Origin: CAYPLH01 sp964411505
GTDB lineage: Bacteria > Bacillota > Clostridia > CAYPLH01 > DUMO01
DNA length: 64,000 nucleotides
NCBI GenBank assembly: GCA_964411505.1
Contig: CAYPLH010000004.1
Span: 62,001 to 126,000 of the forward strand
Reading direction: 5' to 3'
Shown: positions 38,463 through 46,720 of the stretch, piece by piece
Layout of the letters: every line of letters begins with the position of its first letter
Position numbering within the stretch: position 1 is the first letter of the stretch
Program-made: the position numbers and the translations under genes
Notes under the pieces: generated by a model
Told to the model about the DNA's origin: nothing
Seen by the model: the letters and a program-made list of their open reading frames with translations, nothing else
The model's database searches: none

Positions 38463-38879
38463 ATGAGCAGCGAAGTAATAGAAAAGTCATCAACCCTTGT
38501 TGGACGTAGTTTTACAGGTGTTTTAGGTACAGTTGATAAAAGTGGGATTCCCTACCTGAAGGCTATGATAAAAACATCGGCAAATGGTCTCAAGGAATTC
38601 TGGTTTGGTTCCAATACATCTTCAAAGAGGGTAGTACAGATACAAAGAAACTCTAATGCCAGCCTCTATTTCTACGATGAGAAAACCTTTGAGGGCTTGA
38701 TGTTAACCGGAAGGGCGGAGGTCTCTTATGACGATATAAAGAGGAAAGAGTTCTGGAATGACGGAAGGAAAAAATACTACCCTTTGGGCTATACTGACCC
38801 GGATTTTGCATTGATTAGATTTACTGCAAGTAAGGGCAACTACTATCATGGACTGAAGAATATTGATTTTGATATATAA
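38463..38879 (+). CDS. Pyridoxamine 5'-phosphate oxidase-like flavin-binding protein
   Basis: 138 residues forming one split-barrel PNPOx-like domain: GRSFTGVLGTVDKSGIPYLK, STSSKRVVQIQRNSNASLYF and TGRAEVSYDD fit the general-stress/FMN-binding group. Probably cytosolic, flavin- or heme-binding; function unknown. ACTGGAGG precedes ATG 38463. A second split-barrel gene follows after 24 bases. Confidence 0.8.
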   Translation: MSSEVIEKSSTLVGRSFTGVLGTVDKSGIPYLKAMIKTSANGLKEFWFGSNTSSKRVVQIQRNSNASLYFYDEKTFEGLMLTGRAEVSYDDIKRKEFWNDGRKKYYPLGYTDPDFALIRFTASKGNYYHGLKNIDFDI

Positions 38880-38903
38880 AACAAGCTATAGCAGGTGACG
38901 AAA

Positions 38904-39380
38904 ATGAATAAAAGCATACTGGATGTTTTTGAGTTGGAAGACGAAATTATTGCTTTACTTGAAAGAGAGAAACACTTGGTACTGGCGACATGCTTTGGGG
39001 AACGTATAACAGCGAGGACAATGAGCCATGTCAATATTGGAATGGATATTTTCTTTCAGACGGATAAAAGGTTTTTGAAGGTTGAGCAAATGGTTGCAAA
39101 CCCGAAGGTTGCACTTTGTGTGGGGAATTTACAGATTGAAGGAATTGCTGAACTTCGAGGACATCCAAATGATGAGGAGAACATTGAATTCACCAGCCTT
39201 TATAAGCAGAAACACCCACATTCCTTCGATATGTATGCTAATATAGAACATGAAATTGTGGTTAAAGTTATGCCTTCACTTATTACACTTTGGAAGTATG
39301 TGACCGGTAAACCTTGTAGGGATTATTTAAATATTACTGAAAAAATAGCCTATAGAGAGTATTATAAACTGGGGGATTAG
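38904..39380 (+). CDS. Pyridoxamine 5'-phosphate oxidase-like flavin-binding protein (second)
   Basis: 158 residues from ATG 38904 (AGGTGA at 38892-38897; GTG 38895 overlaps it). Split-barrel fold: KHLVLATCFGERITARTMSH, FFQTDKRFLKVEQM and GNLQIEGIAELRGHPND. It resembles the preceding gene in fold but not closely in sequence, so the pair is an operon of related proteins and not a tandem copy. Role unknown. Confidence 0.8.
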   Translation: MNKSILDVFELEDEIIALLEREKHLVLATCFGERITARTMSHVNIGMDIFFQTDKRFLKVEQMVANPKVALCVGNLQIEGIAELRGHPNDEENIEFTSLYKQKHPHSFDMYANIEHEIVVKVMPSLITLWKYVTGKPCRDYLNITEKIAYREYYKLGD

Positions 39381-39461
39381 GAATGCACAGTATTCTTATC
39401 TTTTTCTATGTTGGAAGCCAGTATTCTGTGTGAAAGAGGGTTAAAAGCTGTTGAGCGGATT

Positions 39462-39956
39462 GATTATTATGGCGACTGAAAGGAGTACATAATTTTATGA
39501 TCATACGAGAAGTCGGAATCAACGACCTTGATTCTATTCAGGAATTATATTTGCATTTGCATGAAACCGAAAAGCTACCAGATAGCAATGAGCTGTGCTT
39601 GCTTTGGAAGAAAATAATTAATGATAAGAATTATCATATTCTTATTGGCGAAATTGATGGGAAGGTTATATCAAGTGTTACACTCGTTGTGATTCCTAAT
39701 TTAACCCGCGGGGCAAAGCCTTATGCACTTATTGAAAACGTTGTAACCCATACAGATTATCGAAGCAAAGGTTATGCAAAATTACTTATGCAGGAGGCTT
39801 CCGAGATTGCTGAGGACTCTGGATGCTATAAAATTATGCTTTTGACCGGTTCAAAGAAGGAATCAACTTTGAAATTCTATGAGAACTGCGGATTTAACTG
39901 TAATGATAAGATAGCGTTTATGAAGTGGCTGTGAGGTGTATAATGCGAACAGAAAA
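39462..39956. repeat. 495-bp direct repeat, copy 1 (GNAT gene)
   Basis: Matches 45266-45760 at a constant offset of 3804 with three differences seen (A/G near 39485, ATG/ATA in the C-terminal Met/Ile codon, A/G after the next gene's ATG). It includes the spacer with ribosome site, the whole GNAT gene and the start of the next gene. Confidence 0.95.
39497..39934 (+). CDS. GNAT-family N-acetyltransferase (copy 1 of duplicated pair)
   Basis: 145 residues; one GNAT domain with NVVTHTDYRSKGYAKLLMQE (acetyl-CoA pyrophosphate loop) and SKKESTLKFYENCGF. Similar to small antibiotic- or amine-acetyltransferases. An almost identical copy lies at 45301-45738 (Met142 versus Ile in KWL context). The following ANT(6)-like gene begins 8 bases after this stop. 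Substrate unknown. Confidence 0.87.
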   Translation: MIIREVGINDLDSIQELYLHLHETEKLPDSNELCLLWKKIINDKNYHILIGEIDGKVISSVTLVVIPNLTRGAKPYALIENVVTHTDYRSKGYAKLLMQEASEIAEDSGCYKIMLLTGSKKESTLKFYENCGFNCNDKIAFMKWL

Positions 39957-41082
39957 AGAAATATTTGATTTGATTTTAAGCGTTGCCAATAATGATGAGC
40001 GTATAAGAGCTGTCTATATGAATGGCTCCAGAGCGAATCCCAATTTCAGCAAGGATATATACCAGGATTATGATATTGTATTCATGGTGACAGAAACCAA
40101 ATTGTTTTTGAATGATAAGAACTGGATAACAGTTTTTGGTGAACCAGCCATTATTCAAGAGCCCAATAGAGAAGACCCTGAAACCTACTATACCTGGCTA
40201 ATGCTTTTTAAAGACGGAAACCGTATTGATTTACATATCCGAACTAAGGAATTTGCACTTAGCAAGTATATAAAAGATTCGCTAACTGTTACACTTTTGG
40301 ATAAAGATCATTGTCTTCCGGAAATTCCTCCAACAAATGATTCGGACTATTATGTCAAAAGACCGGAAGAATCTCAATATAAAAGCCGTTGCAATGATTT
40401 CTGGTGGTGTCTTCAGAATGTTGCAAAAGGTATTGCACGAGATCAGCTCCCATATGCTATGTGGATGTATAATGCGGTAGTCAGGGAAAATATGACGAAA
40501 GTGATTGACTGGTATATTGGTATAAATACTGATTTTTCAGTCTCAGTTGGTATGAGTGGTAAGTATTATAAAAAGTATTTACCTGAAAACCTCTATTCCT
40601 TATACACAAAAACTTATTCTGATAGTGATTATAATAATTTGTGGACAGCAATATTTAATGCCTGTGAGCTGTTTAGAATCATTGCGCCACCTGTTGGCAA
40701 GCATTTTGGATTTGCTTATAATCAAGAGGAAGATACAAATATGATGGAATACCTTAACAGGGTAAAAGCGTCTTGTCAAAATGAAGTGCCGGGTTCAAAA
40801 CAAAATACAGTAGAGTTTTGGCAAGCCATAGATAAGCTAGTTGCAGAATCAGAGATGGTGATTGACCGTCGTGAACTCAAAGAAGAAATAGAAAATGCAG
40901 GATTTACTAATACCGATGTGCGTGGTGTAATCGGTCCCTGCTGGCTTGTGCCAAATTTAGATGAACTTTGGAAAGATGAAAAACGACGTGAAAGCATAAT
41001 GAAAATTGTTCGCATGTGTGAAAAAGAAGAAGCAATTATGGGATTGTCAACACATTTGATAACGGTATCGGAAAAGAGGTAG
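39943..41082 (+). CDS. ANT(6)-like aminoglycoside adenylyltransferase fused to foreign C-terminus
   Basis: About 379 residues. Residues 1-285 match ANT(6)/AadE streptomycin adenylyltransferases: nucleotidyltransferase motif YMNGSRANPN with DYDIVF, and the C-terminal domain ending FGFAYNQEEDTNMMEYL. Two foreign pieces follow: NTVEFWQAIDKLVAESEMVI resembles the N-terminus of family I inorganic pyrophosphatases, and ENAGFTNTDVRGVIGPCWLV to IMGLSTHLITVSEKR resembles the C-terminus of class I SAM methyltransferases. The join near IDR-REL keeps frame. The adenylyltransferase part looks intact, so activity is possible. GAGGTG supports ATG 39943. Confidence 0.75.
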   Translation: MRTEKEIFDLILSVANNDERIRAVYMNGSRANPNFSKDIYQDYDIVFMVTETKLFLNDKNWITVFGEPAIIQEPNREDPETYYTWLMLFKDGNRIDLHIRTKEFALSKYIKDSLTVTLLDKDHCLPEIPPTNDSDYYVKRPEESQYKSRCNDFWWCLQNVAKGIARDQLPYAMWMYNAVVRENMTKVIDWYIGINTDFSVSVGMSGKYYKKYLPENLYSLYTKTYSDSDYNNLWTAIFNACELFRIIAPPVGKHFGFAYNQEEDTNMMEYLNRVKASCQNEVPGSKQNTVEFWQAIDKLVAESEMVIDRRELKEEIENAGFTNTDVRGVIGPCWLVPNLDELWKDEKRRESIMKIVRMCEKEEAIMGLSTHLITVSEKR

Positions 41083-41085
41083 GTA

Positions 41086-41637
41086 TTGAAAGAATTTAAG
41101 GGGCAAACAGTGCTGTTAAGGGATATAAAAGAGAGTGATATTGATGACAGGCACACTCTTGGGAAAAATGATGAATTTATCTATATGTGCGGTGGCAACC
41201 GGAATGGAAAAACGCTCTTTCCTGAACGTGAATATTGGGTGGCTTGGTATGAAAGTTTTATGAAAAACGAGTGTGAATGGATCATTGAATATAACGGTAA
41301 ATGTATTGGCAATGCAAGACTTCATCATATATCAAGGGCTAACAGTAGTGCAACCTATGCAATCGGAATATTTGATGTGTCTCTGCTCTCTAAGGGTATA
41401 GGGAGTGAGGCTACAAAGCTTGTTCTGGAATACGCTTTTAAAGAAATGAAGCTACACAGGGTTGACTTAAAGGTTCTAGAGTATAATAAATGTGCTATCC
41501 GTTGCTATGAAAAATGCGACTTTAAGATAGATGGGATATTGAGGGACAGCGCATTTATTGAAGGAAGTTTCCATTCAAATATTATTATGAGTATTCTGGA
41601 GGACGAGTGGGAAAGGAATAACGAAAGTGAGGTCTGA
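41086..41637 (+). CDS. GNAT acetyltransferase, RimJ/RimL type
   Basis: 183 residues, TTG start 3 bases after the preceding stop. It has the RimL-like pattern: LRDIKESDIDDRH near the start, SLLSKGIGSEATKLVLEYAF and LDLKVLEYNKCAIRCYEKCD-like ending of the fold (here DLKVLEYNKCAIRCYEK). Such enzymes acetylate ribosomal proteins, antibiotics or small amines. Translational coupling to the ANT(6)-like gene is likely from the spacing. The end of the ORF (EDEWERN) looks natural. Confidence 0.82.
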   Translation: MKEFKGQTVLLRDIKESDIDDRHTLGKNDEFIYMCGGNRNGKTLFPEREYWVAWYESFMKNECEWIIEYNGKCIGNARLHHISRANSSATYAIGIFDVSLLSKGIGSEATKLVLEYAFKEMKLHRVDLKVLEYNKCAIRCYEKCDFKIDGILRDSAFIEGSFHSNIIMSILEDEWERNNESEV

Positions 41638-41644
41638 TTGATAA

Positions 41645-42490
41645 ATGAAAGCTAAAATATTATATGAACGTTTGGAAAATGATTTTATATCTAGTGAGTT
41701 ATCAGACATATGGGCAAAATACATGGTGCCTGTGTATGATTTCTTAACAGAAAACTTCAAAGTAAGAAGCATGGGATTGGTTTGTGATTCTGCAGAGGAA
41801 ATCACAAAGGTTTATTCTGCTGTATTTCCAACAGACGAAGTATTAAAGCAAATCATTGACAGTGAAACAACAGATGGCATGCTGTTTTTGCATCACCCGT
41901 CTATCTGGGATATTCGGTCGAATCCGACGTTTAAGCAGATGAATCCCTTATTAGTCAAAAAGCTTCGAGAACGCAAGGTATCAATATATAACCTTCATGT
42001 GCCATTAGATAATTATAGCGACTACTCTACAAGTAAAACTTTAGCAGATGCATTAAATATAGAGGTTGTTAAACCGTTTGCCCAGAATCGTGGCGGATTG
42101 GCAGGTGTTATCGGTAAAACAAAATGTAAAACGGTTGAGGAATTGAATGTTGTCTTTTCAAATGCAGTTGGACATAGCACAAAGCTTTACTTATATGGGG
42201 ACAATATTATTGATGGCAATATCGGTATTGTAGCTGGCGGTGGAAATACAATGGAAACTATTGCTGAGCTTCTTGATAACAATGTCAAGGTATTAATAAG
42301 CGGGATTACAATCAATAATGAAGTTTCTTCAGAGATTCACAATCATGAAAAGGCAAACAAAATAAATGTTTTAGGAGGAACTCATTACTCTACGGAAAAG
42401 TTTGCTTGTTTAAAAATGTGCGGTTACTTTGAAAATTTAGGTCTTGAATCTGTGTTTATGCATGGAGAGCCGATTCTGGAAGATATGTAA
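41645..42490 (+). CDS. NIF3-like dinuclear metal-center protein
   Basis: 281 residues of the NIF3/YqfO family (about 250-370 aa). Metal-ligand motifs visible: LFLHHPSIWD, YNLHVPLDNY and, near the end, LGGTHYSTEKFACL. The family binds two metals and has a toroidal hexamer; cellular role is unclear (GTP cyclohydrolase-type hydrolase annotations exist). The ATG lies 7 bases after the GNAT stop, completing a run of closely packed genes. Confidence 0.85.
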   Translation: MKAKILYERLENDFISSELSDIWAKYMVPVYDFLTENFKVRSMGLVCDSAEEITKVYSAVFPTDEVLKQIIDSETTDGMLFLHHPSIWDIRSNPTFKQMNPLLVKKLRERKVSIYNLHVPLDNYSDYSTSKTLADALNIEVVKPFAQNRGGLAGVIGKTKCKTVEELNVVFSNAVGHSTKLYLYGDNIIDGNIGIVAGGGNTMETIAELLDNNVKVLISGITINNEVSSEIHNHEKANKINVLGGTHYSTEKFACLKMCGYFENLGLESVFMHGEPILEDM

Positions 42491-42563
42491 TCTTAATATA
42501 TGTGTCTTCATAACAGTTAATTTGACAGTTTGTATATTTAGAGAAGGAAGCAGGGGTGAGTAC

Positions 42564-42850
42564 ATGATTGAGTTTGGCTGTCTCACGCGGTATTTCAATG
42601 ATTACAGGGATGAAGTGCAATCTGCAAAAGATAACTGCTTTAGCTTTATGCAGATATGGTATGATAAAAAAGGGTTAAATCTTAAGTCTATAGAGGAACT
42701 GTTCCCGGTAATTCTGGATGAAGGGTTTCCTGCTATAATACATGCAGTATTGGATATCAATGAAATACCGGATCACATAACTATACTAAAGGAACTTTTG
42801 ACAAAGCATGGACACAAACAATTGATTATTCATCCAATATGTAAAAGTGA
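42564..42850 (+). pseudogene. Truncated sugar-phosphate-isomerase-like TIM-barrel gene
   Basis: From ATG 42564 (AGGGGTGAG upstream) about 94 codons read like the first half of an AP_endonuc_2/xylose-isomerase-like TIM barrel: MIEFGCLTRYFNDYRDEVQS, CFSFMQIWYDKKGL, FPAIIHAVLDINEIP and QLIIHPICKSE. At about 42850 the sequence switches into the complement of an alpha/beta hydrolase gene, and the remaining codons (to 42989) are nonsense. So the barrel is cut at roughly a third of normal length. Confidence 0.6.
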
Positions 42851-42851
42851 G

Positions 42852-43163
42852 CTATTTCAGTTCCTTTTTCTTGAAGAAAACTATGCCGGGATCGCCGTGC
42901 AGAAAGAGCAGCACGGGGTTTTGAGTGTGCTTACCCCTGATAAACATCCCCTGCTCCACGCTACCGATTGCTGCGTAACTCTTTTCTGAAATGCTGTTCG
43001 CAAGTGGTGTGCCGTCTGCGGTCAAGAAAGATTTTGGCTTTCCGGGGCTGTATAAAAGCAGAGCACCCACAGGAATCAAAAGACAGGCAAGCAAAGCGAA
43101 CAGTAGGATTGACACCATCCATTTCCCCTTATGAGTAGTTGATTTCATCAAAACGCGCTTCAT
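42852..43163 (-). pseudogene. Truncated alpha/beta hydrolase N-terminus
   Basis: On the minus strand a start with GAGGTGATGG upstream encodes a membrane helix (WMVSILLFALLACLLIPVGA), then SVEQGMFIRGKHTQNPVLLF and LHGDPG, the oxyanion-loop start (usually LHGGPG) of prolyl-peptidase/haloalkane-dehalogenase-like hydrolases. It ends at the junction with the truncated TIM-barrel gene, before the nucleophile Ser. Two broken genes meet head-to-head here. Confidence 0.6.
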
Positions 43164-43351
43164 TGTCCATCACCTCGCAGCATCCGGTCCTTGCCTTATA
43201 TTTTCGACGATCACCAAGTAAGCCGGTTACATTTACAATGTCAATTCACAACAAGAATAATAAGTTTCAACAGGAAGTACATTTTCAACATACATGATCA
43301 GAAATATGTTATAATATCAGTATCAGTGCATTATAACGAGGTGAAAGGATC

Positions 43352-43612
43352 ATGAAAAATGTAAATATAAATATATCACTGCCTGGTGAAATACTTCTTA
43401 CACTCAGGGAATCGGATAAAGAACTTGCTTTGAATATGAAGCGTTGGACGGCACTAAAGCTTTTTGAAAAGAAGAGGCTTTCTATAGGGCAGTGTTCAGA
43501 GCTTGCCGAAATGAGTGAAGAGGAATTCGTAAAATTTCTTGGCGCCAATAAGCTCACAGTCTTTCCATATGACAATTGTGAGGAAATAAGAGAGGATTTG
43601 AATAATGCATAA
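43352..43612 (+). CDS. UPF0175 family antitoxin
   Basis: 86 residues; ISLPGEILLTL at the start and ALKLFEKKRLSIGQCSELAEMSEEEFVKFL form the UPF0175 ribbon/HTH pattern. It pairs with a DUF3368 PIN-domain protein that overlaps it by 8 bases. The antitoxin should bind the operon promoter and the toxin. ATAACGAGGTG precedes ATG 43352. Confidence 0.85.
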   Translation: MKNVNINISLPGEILLTLRESDKELALNMKRWTALKLFEKKRLSIGQCSELAEMSEEEFVKFLGANKLTVFPYDNCEEIREDLNNA

Positions 43613-44099
43613 CAGAGTTGTTGTAGTAAATTCTACACCAATCATTGCTTTAGCATCTATTCAAAGACTGGATTTGTTTAAAGCATTGTATGAAGTAACA
43701 TATATTCCAAAGGCTGTATTCGATGAAGTAATGATCAAGGATAATTCCCAAGCACAGCTTGAGCTTGTAAAAGCAAGAGAATGGATAATAACAAAAAGCA
43801 TATCGAACAATGAGGCTAAAAAATTCTTCAAAGTCCAACTTCACGAGGGAGAAGTGGAAGTTATGATTTTAGGTCTTGAGATAAGTGCAGACCTGCTTGT
43901 AATCGACGATTATATGGCTCGTGAATATGCCAAATACCTGGACTTTAAGGTAACTGGTTCGTTAGGAGTACTTTTAAGAGCTAAGGAAAAGGGCATTATC
44001 CCAAAAATTAAGCCTTTAATGAATGATTTTATAGAGAACGGTATTTATATAAGTGATAAACTCTACTATGATATACTGGAAATTGCCGAAGAAGATTAA
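43605..44099 (+). CDS. DUF3368 PIN-domain toxin
   Basis: 164 residues. VVVVNSTPIIALASI gives the first acidic region (Asn instead of the usual Asp), and LHEGEVEVMILGLE plus LLVIDDYMAREYAK contain the other acidic residues of the PIN nuclease. DUF3368 PIN proteins are toxins of UPF0175-DUF3368 type II modules, likely RNases. It overlaps the antitoxin ORF. The replaced first acid is common in DUF3368 and may lower activity. Confidence 0.83.
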   Translation: MHNRVVVVNSTPIIALASIQRLDLFKALYEVTYIPKAVFDEVMIKDNSQAQLELVKAREWIITKSISNNEAKKFFKVQLHEGEVEVMILGLEISADLLVIDDYMAREYAKYLDFKVTGSLGVLLRAKEKGIIPKIKPLMNDFIENGIYISDKLYYDILEIAEED

Positions 44100-44146
44100 A
44101 GATTGACCTATAAGTTCTCTTCCTTTCCCCTGTTGGCTAATGTGTT

Positions 44147-44467
44147 TTGAATGAATACTACTCGATACACTTCGATATGCTTAATAGCTGGGTTCGGGCT
44201 GAACTACACGATATGATTAATTGGTACATCGGCACACGGCACGGATTTGATATTTCTACAGGCAAGGACGGCAAGTATTTTAAAAAATATCTCTCGCTTG
44301 AGCTATATTCGCAATACGCCACCACCTATTCCGGTAGCGGATACGGCGACATATGGGCATCAATCGATGCGATGTGCGACTTGTTCCATACTCTCGCAGT
44401 CACGGTAGCGGCACATTTTGGCTTCACTTACCAGCAGAACGAGGGAGCCGGAAAAGGAAACTTATGA
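44147..44467 (+). pseudogene. C-terminal fragment of a second ANT(6)-like gene
   Basis: Reads NSWVRAELHDMINWYIGTRH, STGKDGKYFKKYLSLELYSQ and AAHFGFTYQQNEGAG, corresponding to residues about 180-275 of the ANT(6)-like protein at 39943. The nucleotidyltransferase N-terminus is lost, so it is inactive. The sequence is more GC-rich than the intact gene (only moderate identity), so it is from a different source. It merges in another frame into the chimeric ORF that follows. Confidence 0.7.
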
Positions 44468-45251
44468 AACCGACGAAGAACGACAAGCCAGAATATACCT
44501 TGCCGGGCTTGATAAGGAGCTACGCTTTTATTTATTACGTTCCCGCTCTACTTATGCTCGTATGCCCGAAATGCAAAAACCGACATCTGACCTCGTGGTT
44601 GACGGCACGAAAACGCCGGGAGAAATTGTAGACGAGATATTGACCTATATCAATACCCTCAACCACTACGATGCCCCTATCGATGAAAACAACGACCCAG
44701 TGTATGACCCCGCTCCGCTAAAAGCTCACATGGATAAATGGGACGGAGAGGTATTCATTAAAGCGTTACTCCTTTCGCCGGACAAGTCTGTTTTGGAAAT
44801 CGGTATTGGCACAGGACGGCTGGCGATGCGGGTTTGTGATAAATGCAGACACTTTACCGGCATTGATATTTCACGGAAAACCATGCAGCGGGCGAAAGCG
44901 AATCTACAGAGGTTTTCAAACACCGATTTAAATTGCGGCGACTTTCTTACTTACCCATTTAGTGATAGACTTGACATAATCTATGTCATCAATCAGGAAG
45001 TCCTACGATGGTATCACAAGGGATTGGAAAGGTATCAAATAACTCCGGTATTTCGCGTACTCGTTCCAGATAGAGATGTCTGCCTTCAGAGAGACATTGA
45101 CAGGGAGTGCTAGACTGCCGGGGCTGAATATGTGGATAGGTGGTTTGACGAGCAGCGAACACATTTGAGAACAGACCCTGAAATCTGTATCGACAGTTCA
45201 CAGGAATCCTTGGCTGACACTTTCGCCAATCATTTTCAGGGTTTACTATAG
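44460..45251 (+). pseudogene. Chimeric ORF: kinase tail, methyltransferase N-half, kinase tail, with nonsense codon
   Basis: Three joined pieces. First, DLVVDGTKTPGEIVDEILTY (end of a P-loop nucleoside-kinase-like protein). Second, VLEIGIGTGRLAMRV and HFTGIDISRKTMQRAKANLQ, the SAM-binding N-half of a class I methyltransferase, ending LDIIYV. Third, PVFRVLVPDRDVCLQRDIDR then TAG at 45111, then in frame TAGAEYVDRWFDEQRTHLRT and DPEICIDSSQESLADTF to 45251, the tail of a second P-loop kinase. None of the enzymes is complete. Confidence 0.6.
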
Positions 45252-45265
45252 AGCCGCCAAGGGAG

Positions 45266-45760
45266 GATTATTATGGCGACTGAAAGGGGTACATAATTTT
45301 ATGATCATACGAGAAGTCGGAATCAACGACCTTGATTCTATTCAGGAATTATATTTGCATTTGCATGAAACCGAAAAGCTACCAGATAGCAATGAGCTGT
45401 GCTTGCTTTGGAAGAAAATAATTAATGATAAGAATTATCATATTCTTATTGGCGAAATTGATGGGAAGGTTATATCAAGTGTTACACTCGTTGTGATTCC
45501 TAATTTAACCCGCGGGGCAAAGCCTTATGCACTTATTGAAAACGTTGTAACCCATACAGATTATCGAAGCAAAGGTTATGCAAAATTACTTATGCAGGAG
45601 GCTTCCGAGATTGCTGAGGACTCTGGATGCTATAAAATTATGCTTTTGACCGGTTCAAAGAAGGAATCAACTTTGAAATTCTATGAGAACTGCGGATTTA
45701 ACTGTAATGATAAGATAGCGTTTATAAAGTGGCTGTGAGGTGTATAATGCGGACAGAAAA
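45266..45760. repeat. 495-bp direct repeat, copy 2 (GNAT gene)
   Basis: Near-identical to 39462-39956. The copy ends eight bases after the start codon of the following gene, where the sequences diverge abruptly. Confidence 0.95.
45301..45738 (+). CDS. GNAT-family N-acetyltransferase (copy 2 of duplicated pair)
   Basis: 145 residues, identical to the product of 39497-39934 except for one Met-to-Ile change near the C-terminus. It keeps the same ribosome site and start, so it should be expressible if a promoter is present. Unlike copy 1, no ANT(6) gene follows: only the first codons remain (MRTENRGF). Confidence 0.87.
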   Translation: MIIREVGINDLDSIQELYLHLHETEKLPDSNELCLLWKKIINDKNYHILIGEIDGKVISSVTLVVIPNLTRGAKPYALIENVVTHTDYRSKGYAKLLMQEASEIAEDSGCYKIMLLTGSKKESTLKFYENCGFNCNDKIAFIKWL

Positions 45761-45785
45761 TAGAGGTTTTATTGATGGAAAAAAA

Positions 45786-45935
45786 ATGAAGAATTATATT
45801 ATTGGTCAATATGGTCATTTCAGTAACGAAAAGTTTAAAAAGGATTACTGAAAAGGATTGACCGATACAGGAAAGGATTATAACGACTATTTGAAACTTA
45901 CATTGAAAATGCGGCAGCCAGTGGAACGTGAATGA
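45786..45935 (+). pseudogene. Short relic of unrecognised gene
   Basis: Reads MKNYIIGQYGHFSNEKFKKD Y, TGA, then KGLTDTGKDYNDYLKLTLKM in the same frame to 45935. The TGA would be TGG in an intact gene. I do not recognise the protein; it may be the end of the helical tail of a larger gene. Confidence 0.35.
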
Positions 45936-46005
45936 TAGATAGTTTTATTTTAGGCACGGTATTATTGAAATAATGGTGATAGCGTGTGAAAAGTAAAATA
46001 TAATT

Positions 46006-46716
46006 ATGTCATTGGCACTAATGAGGGAGATAGTTATGCAAGGTTCCCTCGATACCCCATCTCCGGCTCTCAGTAATATGGAGCTGTATCCCTTTGCTCA
46101 TACCTCTGAGCATAACCCCATGTTGTTTGAAGTGGAGTTCGTAAATGAAGGTAATCGCTTACGATACTCCTTTGAAGTCCTGACAAGGCTATTTGATAAG
46201 GAGAAAAGGCAGATTGTTTCTGAGCAGCTCTGGATGAACAGCGGTAAAGAGCTGATTCAGATATTTGAGCGCGGCTTGCAGCGAGTAGAAATCAAGCGAG
46301 AAAAAAAGGTGCTTTCCCTGATACAGTATAGCGAAAAGCTACTGGCTGAATTTGAGAGCAAAATCAATAAAAACCTTGACCCGGCTGAGCTTTTCCTGAC
46401 ACATGCGTTTAAAACACTCATCAGTAGTGAAATTGCTGATAAGGTCATCGATTTTTTCAAAAGCAAGCTGATTGTAGTCAGTGATTTTACACTTAAGAAA
46501 ACAAATCTTACCTTTTCTGCAGCAGATATGCCGGATAAGGATTTCCTGGCATGGAACCGAACACTGGACAGCTTTGTAAAAAATGCAGATTTCGGCTCGA
46601 CGAATGTAAGGAATGATCAGAATTATCTATTGAACTATTTTAAGGGGAAATACGGTACCCTTCCGTATATAGACTTTTGCAGGCTTTTTGCCAAGGGGAC
46701 TGAGGAGGAAGAATGA
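46006..46716 (+). pseudogene. Internal fragment of AAA-family ATPase (AAA15/Abi-like)
   Basis: 236 codons. PFAHTSEHNPMLFEVEFVNE and LRYSFEVLTRLFDKEKRQIV are typical of the segment after Walker A in AAA15-type abortive-infection ATPases. The opening LALMREIVMQG is the end of the Walker A helix; the P-loop itself is missing, and the C-terminal Walker B/ABC-like part is missing too, cut just before the sulfotransferase gene. It is a defence-gene relic, not functional. Confidence 0.55.
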
Positions 46717-46720
46717 ATTA

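Noticed and set aside
42444..42563. N-terminal extension of the truncated TIM-barrel ORF
   Set aside because: Overlaps the NIF3 gene end and has no homology-like text; AGGGGTGAG favours ATG 42564.
43352..44099. Toxin-antitoxin pair as the novel system
   Set aside because: UPF0175/DUF3368 modules are well known and this one looks ordinary.
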